Shown here piece after piece: positions 26,101 through 37,000 of a stretch of DNA of 64,000 nucleotides. Source of the stretch: Turritopsis dohrnii (lineage: Eukaryota; Cnidaria; Hydrozoa; Anthoathecata; Oceaniidae); the NCBI GenBank assembly GCA_027922465.2, contig BQMF02000143.1, positions 496,001 through 560,000 of the forward strand, written 5' to 3'. Under the pieces are notes generated by a model. That model searched no databases, had not been told where the DNA came from, and worked only from the letters and a program-made list of their open reading frames with translations. The translations under genes and the position numbers were made by a program. Numbering within the stretch: position 1 is the stretch's first letter; every line of letters starts with the position of its first letter.

Positions 26101-27504
26101 AACAGAGATTAACCTTGCTGTTTTCTCATTTTTGTGTCAATAATGAAAATATTATGTCACTATCTGTTTTTTCAGGTTACCTCAAGAAAGCAATGGAGAA
26201 CTATTTACAATCATCTTGGTCACTCATCCACAATAACAAATGCTGCTACAATTACACGGAAAGCCTACGAAACGTGAGTCCCTTTCCTTTAACATGACGC
26301 GTCACTGGAAAATCAATGACTCAGGCTATTCGTTTCACTCTTGATGTTTTTCTCTTGCAGTCTGTTGTTGCCGTATGAGAAACATTTGCAGATAACACCA
26401 TCACGACTCCACTCGCAACCAGCCGTTGTAGAAACGAAACACTCTAATGAGGTTTGTATCGATGTGACTGATGAAAACGAAGATGTAGACGTTATTAACG
26501 AAGATGATAACCCACAATTGAAATCATTTCTCGTTCCCGATGATATTACGAAAATTTCCTCGACCACCTCGTACTCTGAAAATGTCAAGAAATCGACCGA
26601 CAACAGTAAAGCCGTCAGACTATTGGTCGAAAAACGTCGAGGCCGACCGACAAATGAATTTCGTAACAAAATTGAACACTTGAAGGTGACAAATGAGAAA
26701 GTTGAAGTGGAGATCTATCCTGCTCTCAGCAAATACTCTCGCGTGCCTGCATGGTTGAATGAACTTAATGTTGATATTGTAAATCCACAGCGAAAACGGA
26801 AGAAATCATCGCTCGAGGCTGACCAGAATGTTTGTCAGCGTGATAAATTACCGGTTACCGAAAACCGTCCAGAACTACCAAACAAAGCAGAGGAAAGGCG
26901 GGAATTAAATTTCGGCAAATACGATATTCCATTCCATTCCAAAACTCGTTCAGAGACAAGTACAGTCAGGAACGTTCGAAAGGACTATTGCGTCATGAAA
27001 AAGCCGTCTTCTCTTTATAACAACGTATCAACAATTTCAGATGGTAGTTCATTTTGTGAATTTCAAATCAAGTCTGTTCGTAGTTTAGCTCCTAATCACC
27101 CTCCACCGAAAGAAATATCAGTCTTTCATTATCCATGTAAGACCGATAGCGTTCTCAACGATATGGCTATGAGCCGTCTTTGTAACCAAGAAATGTCCAA
27201 TCCACACCAGTATTTAACGGAAGCTAATTACTTTAGTCCCTCTTCACATTATCCTGTAAACGGATCATTTAGAAGTGGGCATTTCACGGCACAGACATTC
27301 GGTCGAGAGGCTGGCCCACCGGCCGGAATTCTCCATTACCCTAACGAGGTCATCTCACAAAGGAGAGGGTCTGATATGACTGTTTCGAGGGAAATGCGCC
27401 GCGTGAGAAATCTCAATCAGCGTGACTTCAGCAACGAAAATGGTGGAGGTCTGTATGTAAGAAGTAATGGGAATCAACATGGCGAGCAACTGTCCTTGAA
27501 CTAG
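17190..27504 (+). CDS. ARID5B: ARID5B-like AT-rich interaction domain protein
   Basis: This is a nuclear DNA-binding chromatin cofactor; vertebrate ARID5B binds AT-rich DNA and partners the demethylase PHF2. Exons that join in frame are 17424-17687, 21798-22188, 23508-23743, 25626-25731, 26026-26078, 26176-26273 and 26361-27504 (763 residues). A tiny first exon at 17190-17198 (ATG CTA AGG before GTAAGAG) would supply the start and fits the phase, but it is tentative. The N-terminal region (FYFVRRSPEYPIAIAEFQLI, then LSYPQYCRYK) matches the BAH-like N terminus of ARID5B. KGRPRRKK is the basic stretch before the ARID. The ARID runs from FMKQRGTP through IPSIGYKIVNLHQLFVLV and GYGGYEQVTSRKQWRTIYN to LLLPYEKHL, and is split over four exons, one of only 53 bp. 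The last exon encodes about 380 residues with no domain I recognise and a second basic GRPTNEF motif. At about 766 residues it is shorter than vertebrate ARID5B. Confidence 0.9.
18590..19802. mobile_element. P-element-like (THAP) transposon remnant
   Basis: The left end at about 18590-18618 (TTAAAGGATTGGTCCAGTGA then AATTTT) is inverted at about 19775-19802 (AAAATTTTC...GGACCATTCCTTTAA). A second, internal inverted pair is GTCATTGGCG at about 18757 and CGCCAATGAC at about 19623. A broken THAP domain lies inside. Internal inverted repeats plus THAP are hallmarks of P elements. I did not find a convincing 8-bp target duplication. Confidence 0.6.
18903..19078 (+). pseudogene. THAP zinc-finger domain remnant
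   Basis: ATG at 18903 opens VYFAVVNCKS...SFYKFTNN. After one frameshift near 18990 it continues WLTNLKRKN...IRVCHLHITEDCFE and then stops. The order C-x-(short)...W...C-x2-H with the ending HxxxxDCF is the THAP signature. The first cysteine of the C2CH set appears replaced, and the frame is broken, so it is not functional. It lies inside the P-like element and probably was its transposase N terminus. Confidence 0.65.
20172..21651 (-). mobile_element. Degenerate Tc1/mariner transposon
   Basis: Near-perfect 28-bp terminal inverted repeats start CAGTGTGTCCACCAGAAAGT and are flanked by TA on both sides. Read on the minus strand, a transposase is still visible in pieces. An HTH-like SKSTIQRNVNKYKS segment lies near 21130-21160, and RSSDSTPLDFFLW, the conserved motif near the third catalytic acidic residue of this superfamily, is at about 20613-20573. 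Stops and frameshifts separate them, so the element is dead. It sits antisense in the ARID5B-like intron. Confidence 0.85.
22189..23507 (+). other. ARID5B-like intron holding a repeat copy
   Basis: The intron runs from donor GTATAG to acceptor CTTATAG. The best preserved mid-size copy of the dispersed repeat (22243-22740) occupies its first half. A short inverted trace of the same family may lie at about 23100-23165. Confidence 0.6.
22243..22740 (+). repeat. Dispersed repeat family, near-complete copy
   Basis: It carries, in order: GTAACCCAGGTAAAAATTTT, CTTCGAAAAGGATGTGTCGA, GTTGTAGAGCTCGAAAAACT, ATGTATGGGATCATTTCGCT, ACCAACCGTTGCAGAGATAT, CCCCATCACCCGTATCGCGG, and ATGCAATGGTTCCCCATGAT. It ends near AAGTAAATGTGCTACACACA. 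The order is the same as in 54373-54960. It has no ORF. Confidence 0.75.
23744..25625 (+). other. ARID5B-like intron with a small MITE
   Basis: The intron runs from donor GTATGA to acceptor TTCTTTAG, length 1.9 kb. Apart from the 211-bp element at 24738-24948 I see nothing that looks coding or structured. Confidence 0.6.
24738..24948. mobile_element. 211-bp MITE, CCGGGTGA ends, TA-flanked
   Basis: The ends CCGGGTGATTC and (inverted) CCGGGTGAGTC are followed on both sides by an A-run, GTACC(A/G)GTGTTTCACAA and a TATCTTTC block. The inverted repeats exceed 45 bp and are flanked by TA. It is a typical Tc1/mariner-type miniature element, nearly a perfect hairpin. Confidence 0.85.
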
Positions 27505-27625
27505 TTGATATAAATATATATATGATTTAAAAATTTTCGAAGGGGGTTGGTTGTTGATAACTCTTCGAGAGTCTTGATCCAAATTATTTTTGTTAGACCA
27601 CGCGTTAGCTTCTTTTGTTGGATGT

Positions 27626-27631
27626 AATAAA
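27626..27631 (+). terminator. Likely ARID5B-like poly(A) signal
   Basis: An AATAAA hexamer lies about 120 bp after the TAG stop at 27502-27504, followed by a GT/T-rich stretch (TTTTGTGTTGGGTG). Confidence 0.5.
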
Positions 27632-30481
27632 TTTCGTTTTTCAATTTTGTGTTGGGTGCTATAACTTTTTGTGGCGGCAAGGAACTTTCAGAAATTAGAT
27701 GATGACACAAATTTTAGTCCATTTCATTCATAGGGCACGCTCAAATTAATGAATCACTTGGATTTACCTGTTGCTTCTTCCCATATCGTACCAAGGGATA
27801 ATTTTCGCATTTGTTCGTACGAGATTGGCTTCTAGTTAGTTGGGCCCTCTTTTGTTATATTTTTTATAGAAAAGTACTTTTTAGTTTACTCATGGTATTT
27901 TGACGATAAAGTTTAAAGTATTTTAGATATTTTCTTGTAAAAAAATAGTTCAAATTTCGTATTTTTGTGACTTACTTTTATTACGACTTAATATTAGTGC
28001 GCTTGTTTGTAACAGATGCAGGAATGATCCCATTTTTTATACGTTATGCTTTTCGATAAGTAAAACCTAAGCTATGAGTGATATTTTGGTCTTTTTTTTC
28101 CATTTTTTTCTAATGTTAAACTGAGATGATAGCTTGAAGAGTCAGTTAACATACCAAATCTCGATTATCGGTAATTCGCAGGCAAGCTTTGTTTTTATTT
28201 CTGTTTGAATTAACGAGAACGTTCTTACCTCGTTCTTTCAAACCAAAATAGAAGACTTTTCACCAAAACCTTTCGTGATAGGGAGTCGATATGTTAAAGC
28301 GTGATTTCCACTGAACGATTGTGCGAAAATCGCAGTGTTTGCATGATGCAATCATTTTGAGGGTTTTAGCCTAACTAGGCAGAAAAATGTGCGATGAAAG
28401 TTGTCTTGCAAATATCTGCCACAAGTTGAAATCCTAACTTCTATATTTTGTATTTTAGAGCAGAACATTAACATGATAGTGATAAGATGTTCCTAACAGT
28501 ATTATTATTTGGAAAAATTACCTTTATCCATTGCCTTTACAAAAGAATAACGGGAAAGCCATAATGGGAAAGCATCCAAAACAGAATACTAAAGAAACTC
28601 ATTTCATTTCAAGAGATTTTGCGAAAGTATTGGGCTTTGTGTTTCTATGGTTCACTTAAAAGAATCTCTCTGCATAAGATTACATCTTTTTCTCATCGTT
28701 TCACACCATTATTTTCTGTTTACATTGTTCTATGCTGGATTTACAACGAAAGGACAATGTAAATTCTATTCAAGGACATAACACGGTCAATTTTAATTAA
28801 AACGAAATTTTAATGTAGACACAGTATCAGTAATAGTTTCTATTGTCAGTAACTTGACTCATAAATACCAAATTGCTCTAGTATAAACGTTGTAATACTC
28901 AGCTAGTGACGGAGTTCACACTACATACTTAATAACATAAATTCCCATAGAGAAGAGACTAACTGCTTCTATTTTTGGTAGTAAATTTTGAAGCTTCAGG
29001 TGGTTATAACTGCAGTAGTTTGAATTCAATTTGTTGATTTTTTAACTCAGAACATTACGTGGTACGCTTACGATAATTTCGCAGATAATATTTGAGAACA
29101 GAAAAATTGTGATTATGTCAGATGAGTTTGGTGTTTACACTTTCTGTCATCAATATTTTTAATGCATCCATTTTCGAGGAGGGTCAAAACACCTGTATTG
29201 CAAAATCGCATTATAAAGTCCAGTCAGGATCGTGACGTTGCCTTCCATTGTTCCATCGTTGAAAAAATAGAAAGCTTACGTTTCTCGAGTTAAACTTTAG
29301 AAAAAGCAAATGGTTTTTATTTGGTGGATGCCATCCTCAACGATCCTGCAAAGAGCAATTTCTAGATAGTATATTAGAAAAAGCTTAGGTAATCATTTGT
29401 GGAAGTTCAATGTAATTGAGATCGCGTCTGACAACTCGTTGCAGAAATATGATGTAGTGAGTTTTGGTTACCTTTTGCCATTCTAAATTCATAATTTATT
29501 CATCGTAGCAGCCTTCATTACGTTTTCATTTTAAACGTTAATGCTGTTTGTATCATTAACAAAAAAGGTAAAGCCTGATTCACACTTACGAAGCAGACCA
29601 TGGACGTATAAAAAGAGAAGGACTTACAACTTTTATAAATCTATTCAAACAAACCTCGCCTCGGTTTATTGAAATTTTCACAAAAGCAGTTTTGAAACTC
29701 CCTCAAGTGCTGTTAAAAATACATGTTTCCACTGGCTTCCATGATCGTAATAACCAACCAGAAATGAATTTAAAGATTTTATGATTATTTTGAAGCCAGG
29801 TTTTAAACTCTGATTCCTCATGACTTCTTACAGTCTCAAACATGAAATTTTCAGAATTGAATGAAAAAGCACTCTTGTTTCTGTATATTCTCAGGCATCG
29901 CCCAGGCGTCTTTCAAAGTACCGAATCTCTGGATATAAGTATATACACAAAATACTTCCTAACTCCGACAAATTTATCTTAATTCCAATCCGACATTTTT
30001 GAAAAAGGTTGAGTAGAAGTTCTGTGATACTCAAGAATATTGCTGATGAATCTGCAAATCGTATTTTCTCTCAATTCCTTGGTTTTCCACATCGGATTAA
30101 ACATCAAACGTCGTATAAACCCGCCCATGTGAACCGAAATCCAGTGAAATGCGAGGCGAGGATTACATCAAAGAAATGCCGACAGAATAGATTTTAATAA
30201 TAGAAATGAAAGGCTTTAGAATTAGTTGTGAGTCCTTCTCGTTTTATACGTCCATGAGCAGACGCAAGTGAAGTAACCATGTGCTGTACATGTGAATCTT
30301 AATTTTTCCCGAGAAAATCGGTCTCAATTATTCCGAGGAGTTGCTAGGAGATTTAGGAGATTATGGTATGGCGACGATAATCAGAATATTTTACGATTTA
30401 ACACACAATTCTTGGGGCATTTTTTTAATTTTTTGACAATTTTAAACCTTGCTATTTCTTACAAAAAGAATTAATTTTCGA
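27632..30481. other. Intergenic region downstream of ARID5B-like gene
   Basis: AT-rich sequence with no supportable gene. The only structure I can identify is the inverted-repeat element at 29577-30278. Confidence 0.5.
29577..30278. mobile_element. About 700-bp inverted-repeat element
   Basis: The left end (TTCACACTTACGAAGCAGAC, then ATGGACGTATAAAAAGAGAA and GGACTTACAAC) is mirrored at about 30226-30278 (reading inverted: TTCACTTGCGTCTGCTCATG, then GACGTATAAAACGAGAAGGA). A second mirrored block, CCTCGCCTCG, occurs inside on both arms at about 29656 and 30152. It looks like a foldback or MITE-type element. No coding region and no clear target duplication. Confidence 0.6.
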
Positions 30482-30653
30482 ATGGCAGTTTCTACGAAAA
30501 AGAAAGTTGAACATTTGTGTGTAAGTAATTTGAAATTAAAAATAAATAGAATCATTTCAAAACAAAAAAAACGTTGAGGGGAAGTTCCTTAATAAGGAAT
30601 GTTATCTTAAGTTGCTTTTTTGATCTTACTAAAAAGCGTTAAACTACATTCAT

Positions 30654-30858
30654 AGGTCACGTCAACAGCCCCATTAGAGAACAACTGATATCCTGCAGCA
30701 GTGCTTTGTCAGAACTTTTCTGTGGTGTCCAACATGATTTTGACCATCAAAATAGAAAACCAAATGAGTTTGTCTACAATGGAAACATCTTTGAAGCGAT
30801 GGACTTTTTAAGCGACACGTTAAGAAAAGGTAAGAGATTGACTATGTATGGTTATTAA
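30654..30858 (+). other. Orphan exon-like ORF, unknown
   Basis: After a CATTCATAG acceptor, an open frame reads HVNSPIREQLISCSSALSEL...VYNGNIFEAMDFLSDTLRK. It then meets a strong donor (AAAAG|GTAAGAG at about 30831) or, if unspliced, runs to TAA at about 30858. The residues look protein-like (amphipathic helices, balanced composition). A possible first exon at 30482-30520 (MAVSTKKKVEHLC before GTAAGT) has the wrong phase to join it. I do not recognise the family. It may be a small gene, or an exon of something partly lost. Confidence 0.3.
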
Positions 30859-31011
30859 AGTGTACCTTCATGAAGAAGTATTACTATTTTGTCAAAATCA
30901 CTTCCTAAGCTTTCATTTTGATGATAAGAAATGGAGGAGAGCTACATAATTTAAAAGATGAATGTATATTTGTAATATGAAAATGTATGTGCATAAACGT
31001 TTACAGTGTTA

Positions 31012-34000
31012 TTATTGTTTTGAATTTTTTCGTTTGTTGACAAAATACTCCAGTGTACCAAAAATATCAGGCAGAGGTTCATTGGCAAGCTGATATCTTC
31101 GCTTACGCATTTCCTCGGTTTCCTCTTCTTCATATTCAATTCCTGGATAGTACTTTCGCGGCTTGTATGCTGCGCTTTCTTTTAGCCCTTCTGGTTCAAC
31201 GTACAGGAAACCTTTTGGTTCACTACCTCTACGTCCGTTCTTGGGGGATCGTTTTGGTACTGGGTAAAGTAAAAGATCGTCATCTTTTGATGATCTGAAA
31301 TCAGAAATTCCAATCTTAATCTTCAGGAATCGAAGTTGACAAACAAGAAATTGCCATATAGTTAAAACATGAACGCAATTTTTAAAATGGCTTTTAGCAG
31401 ATTAATTTGGTTTAAACAAATAAGATAAAATGATACTAAATTGTTTATGAAATTCCAATAAAGATTGACGATTGGGGTGATGCGGTCAAGTAGTCTATGT
31501 ACTTACCCGTGACATGTTTCCGACGTCTCCCGAGTGTCACTGGCATCTGCAATGAATTTTCCGCCTTTTTTGTTATTTTTAAGTTGCCCTATAAGAAAAA
31601 AAATCCATACCGTTGCATTATTATTATCTAACTTTTAAATTTCTTTAAAATATTGTTCGATGAAAGTTTTCTTAAAATGAATTTTGAAAATATTCTTAGT
31701 AATTCCTCAAAAATAGCAATTCTTATCTTAGAAGGCTGTGTATTTTCATTTTATTGAAAGCGCCTTCATCGTTTCATTAAGAAAATTTCATTAAGAAAAT
31801 TAAGTCACACTTAAACGAAGTTTCTTTGCTAAAATAAGGTAAAGACGTTCAAAGGCCAGGAAACTTTATCTTGCTTAGCAAACGTTCCAGTAATCTGTCC
31901 CATTTAACTTGAGTATACTATACTTTCTGTTAGTACAATTAGAGAGTAAAGTAATTACTGCAAGTATCGATATTTTAAAAGACAATGTAAAGTATGATTT
32001 GAAAAAAGTTTAGTTGCAGCAAAAGCATGTTTCTTATTAATTTATTGCCACCTCTGAAAGTATGCTTTACTCAAGGTTTCATGCATAAACGAAAATACGG
32101 GCATAGGGATATTTTTTTTGGCAAAAAAGTGAGTTTTCGATCTGAATAAGCCCTATCCTAACAACTGCAAATTTCTATTTATCTCCTTTTACAGAAACAT
32201 TGTATCAAATGCAATGATGCATTTTTAGATGCATATATCTGATATTTCAATAGAATGAATGGATTTTATTTAGATATTGCCTCAAAATACCTTTTGGCTG
32301 AAGCTTGTGGATTTTCAAAGATTTGGCTGCAATCTTTTTATTTTGTGATGTTCCTACAAGAAAGATTCAAGAAACGTTTCTTCGATGTCGGTACATGATT
32401 CTTGGTGATTTGAACATCATTCATTTATTATGACATATATAATATATTATATAATTTAAGATTTTCTTATATATACCTTTCGATTCAAGATCTTCAATGA
32501 TCTTTATTTTTTCTTTAAGTTCTAAGTTTTCTATTTCTGTATCTTTTGATTCATTAGCTGGACTGTTATTTGCTGCAATCTCTTTTTCGTGTGATTTAAC
32601 TATAATAAAGATTTTGGAATTAATCAGCTTGAAAGACTGACTCAAAATTCTTTATGGTTTCAGTTTCAAGAGATTGATCATTTATATCATAGTTTTAAAT
32701 TTTCTTATGTATACCTTTCGATTCAAGATCTTCAATGATCTTTACTTTTTCTTTAAGTTCTTCATAAAGGTTTTCTATTTCGGTATCTTTTGATTCATTA
32801 GCCTGACCGTTATTTGCTGCAATCTCTTTTTCGTGTGATTTAACTGTAATAAAGATTTTGGAATTAATCAGCTTGTTATGGTTTCAGTTTCAAAAGATTG
32901 ATCATTTATATCATAGTTTTAAATTTTCTTATGTATACCTTTCGATTCAAGATCTTCAATGATCTTTACTTTTTCTTTAAGTTCTTCATAAAGGTTTTCT
33001 ATTTCGGTATCTTTTGGTTCATTAGCCTGCCTGTTATTTGCTGCAATCTCTTTTTCGTGTGATTTAACTGTAATAAAGATTTTGGAATTAATCAGCTTGA
33101 AAGACTGACTCAAAATTCTTGATAATTTCAGTTTCAAGAGATTGATCATTTATATCATAGTTTTAAATTTTCTTATGTATACCTTTCGATTCAAGATCTT
33201 CAATGATCTTTACTTTTTCTTTAAGTTCTTCATAAAGGTTTTCTATTTCTGTATCTTTTGATCCATTAGCTTGACTGTTATTTGCTGCAATCTCTTTTTC
33301 GTGTGATTTAACTGTAATAAAGATTTTGGAATTAATCAGCTTGAAAGACTGACTCAAAATTCTTTATGGTTTCAGTTTCAAGAGATTGATCATTTATATC
33401 ATAGTTTTAAATTTTCTTATGTATACCTTTCGATTCAAGATCTTCAATGATCTTTACTTTTTCTTTAAGTTCTTCATAAAGGTTTTCTATTTCGGTATCT
33501 TTTGATTCATTAGCCTGACCGTTATTTGCTGCAATCTCTTTTTCGTGTGATTTAACTGTAATAAAGATTTTGGAATTAATCAGCTTGTTATGGTTTCAGT
33601 TTCAAAAGATTGATCATTTATATCATAGTTTTAAATTTTCTTATGTATACCTTTCGATTCAAGATCTTCAATGATCTTTATTTTTTCTTTAAGTTCTTCA
33701 TAAAGGTTTTCTATTTCTGTATCTTTTGATTCATTAGCTTGACTGTTATTTGCTGCAATCTCTTTTTCGTGTGATTTAACTATAATAAAGATTTTGGAAT
33801 TAATCAGCTTGAGAGACTGACTCAAAATTCTTGATAATTTCAGTTTCATTACACTGATCTTTTATACAATACTTTTAAATTTTCTTATGTATACCTTTCG
33901 ATGCAAGATCTTCAATGATTTTTACTTTTTCTTTAAGTTCTTCATAAAGGTTTTCTATTTCTGTATCTTTTGATTCATTAGCTGGACTGTTATTTGCTGC

Positions 34001-37000
34001 AATCTCTTTTTCGTGTGATTTAACTATAATAAAGATTTTGGAATTAATCAGCTTGAGAGGCTGACTCAAAATTCTCGATAATTTCAGTTTCATTACACTG
34101 ATCGTTTATACAATACTTTTAAATTTTCTTATGTATACCTTTCGATGCAAGATCTTCAATGATCTTTTGCTTTTCTTTAAGTTCTTCATAAAGCTTTTCT
34201 ATATCTGTATCATTTGAACCATTAGTTTGACCATTGTTTGCTGCAATGTCTTTTTCGTGTGATTTAACTATAATAAAGATTTTGGAATTAATCAACTTGA
34301 GAGACTCACTCAAACTTCTTGATGATTTCAGTTTCAAGAGATTGATCATTTATATCATAGTTTCAGATTGTCTTAGATTTTTTTAGAAACTTCAAATTAA
34401 AACTCGCATGATGTCAGACGTCAAAATCTAGTAAAACATAGCAATAAAAGGAAATAGAAATTCAAATTACCTGTTAACTGCAGTTGATCGATTACATTGT
34501 TTTTCTTCTTCAATGTTTTTGTTAATTCTTTGATTTTTTTGCTTTGTTCAGCGCGTTCTTTTAGAAGTACATCATAATCAGGGCGCAGTGAGAGCTTGGC
34601 TTCATGTTCTTCCAGTTTATGTTGAAACAGTTCATCTACTTGCATCTTCTGAAGATTTAACCGATGACATTCATTTTCTCGCACTAGATTATATTGCTCT
34701 CTCGTTCGTTTTTGCATCTGAACAAGTCTCTCAATAAGTTCTTCCATATGTTTCGTTTTCCTTAATTCTTCGGATAAGCTGATTATTTTTGCGTCTTTTT
34801 TCTTGTTCTTTAGTTCTAACGCAATCAACTTTTCATGGAGCTGTTCTTTTCCACTTTTGTTATCTTTTGAACTGATGTGGTCTCCATATTCAAGGAGGAT
34901 TCGTGCTTGTTCTTTCGTCCCTTCTGCAACGATGATATCGAATTGTTTTTCTAATTCATAGTATTTATCACGGAAGTTGCGGCATTCAAGAACTTTCTCT
35001 TCATGATTATTCTCTAGTTTTTGCATGTTTTCTTTACTGCAAGCAACCATGATCTTCAGTGATGTAATCTTTTCTCTCAAACGATTTTTTTCTTGAATTG
35101 ATGCAACATGTTCTTTCTCCATGCTACTGATCTTGATGTTTAAATTTTCATTATCTTTATACAGGGCATTGTATTCATTCGTGTCAACTTTACAACTAAG
35201 TTCTTTCTCTAGTTCATTAACGCGTCTACAGAGTCTCTTGGTCTGTCCCTGCAACTTTTGATGTTGTTGGATGTTGCATTTTTCTATGTTTTTCTCAGAT
35301 TGTACATCACTTTTATCTTTACTGTTAACACACTTTGAATCAATGGCCATTTGGTCACCAATCCTAAGATTTTGGAACAACTTGTTGATATCTGTAATCA
35401 ATGTTTGGAAATCTGCTTTTGTAGGTAATTGCGTAGGTAGCAATTCTTTGAACCCTTGTTTCAAGGAGAACTTCTTGATGACTTCATCAGTTAAGTGCTT
35501 GCCTTGAAAACATTGGCTATCAGTTTGGACGGCTTTACTAATTGCATCATCGCTAACGTTTTCCACGTCAAGAGAAATCGAATTCCGATTTTTGGAGAAC
35601 TGTCGGTTACAACTATGACGTATGTATTGAGCAAAATTTACGACAATGTCTGAATATTCTAACTGGTTCGCCTCATTTTGGTTTAACATCGATAGAATAT
35701 TTTTAGATTGACGAACAGGTGTAGGGATAAGTTGCCATGCACTCTCCAATTCTTTCAAAAGTAGCTTTTTATTTTCTTTTTCTTGCTTTAGATTTCCCTT
35801 TGCCTGTCTTTTTTCTTCTTTTGCCCGTCTTTTCTCTTCCTTTTGTGATATTTGGAGCTCCAGTTGTCGTATCTTTTCGTACTTTCCTTCAAGTTTTTCC
35901 TGTTTTTCAAGCTCGGTCTTTTTATCTTTTAGCTGTTTTATTAATTCTGCAATTTCTTCTTTCTTTTCCTCACCCTCTTGTTTTTTCAAAAGCTTATTCT
36001 TTTTTAAAATTATTTTCTTCATTGCTCCATCTCGCTTTTTTTCTTGTTTTAAAGCGATTTTCTTTTGCTTCAATTTTAAATTGCTTGACTTTAGTGATTC
36101 TTTCTTCTCATTTTCTTTAAACTTTTCTAATTTTTTGGATAGTTTCTCTTCCTTTTTCTTTATCTTAGCGCAGCATTTTTGGACTTTCAGATCTTCATCG
36201 ATTCTTTCTAATTTTTGCTGCAAGTCATTATTCTTTTCATGTTCTGGTTTATTCATTTTCATTGTCATTTTAGCTTCCTTCTCATTGAGTTTTTTCAACT
36301 TATCTTCCAATTTCTGTTTTTCTTTAATTTCTTTCTCTTTCTGCTTTAACTCCTTGATCTTGTCCTCAATCACGCTCTTACTATCATCGCCTTTATCCAT
36401 CATTTTGGCTTCCTTTTCTCGAAGTTTTTTCATCTTATTTTCCAGTTTCTCATTTTCTTTTATTTCCTTTTCCTTTTGCTTTAGCTCTCTGATCTTGTCT
36501 TCAATCATGTTTTTACTATCATCACCTTTATCCACCATCTTGGCTTCTTTTTCATTAAGTTTTTTCATTTTATCTTCTAATTTCTGTTTTTCTTTAATTT
36601 CTTTCTCCCTCTGCTTTAACTCTTTGATCTTGTCCTCAATCATGTTTTTACTATCATCGCCTTTTTCCACCATCTTGGCTTCTTTTTCGCTAAGTTTTTT
36701 CATCTTATCTTCCAATTTCTGTTTTTCTTTAATTTCTTTCTCCTTCTGCTTTAACTCCTTGATCTTGTCCTCAATCACGCTCTTACTATCATCGCCTTTA
36801 TCCATCATTTTGTCTTCTTTTTCGCTAAGTTTTTTCATCTTATCTTCCAATTTCTGTTTTTCTTTAATTTCTTTCTCCTTCTGCTTTAACTCCTTGATCT
36901 TGTCCTCAATCACGCTCTTACTATCATCGCCTTTCTCAATCATTTTGGCTTCCTTTTCTCTAAGTTTTTTCATCTTGCTTTCCAGTTTTCCAGTTTCTTT

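Noticed and set aside
30482..30520. MAVSTKKKVEHLC start exon for the orphan ORF
   Set aside because: The donor GTAAGT leaves phase 0, while the downstream frame needs phase 1; only a poor alternative donor would fit.
32477..34267. CRISPR-like regular array
   Set aside because: The 244/224-bp spacing, conserved splice sites and coding content identify exon duplication in a eukaryotic gene.
32421..34349. Seven or so small ORFs each starting near SFKLINSKIF
   Set aside because: Their first 20 or so residues are intron sequence before the AG acceptor. They are cassette exons of one gene, not separate genes.
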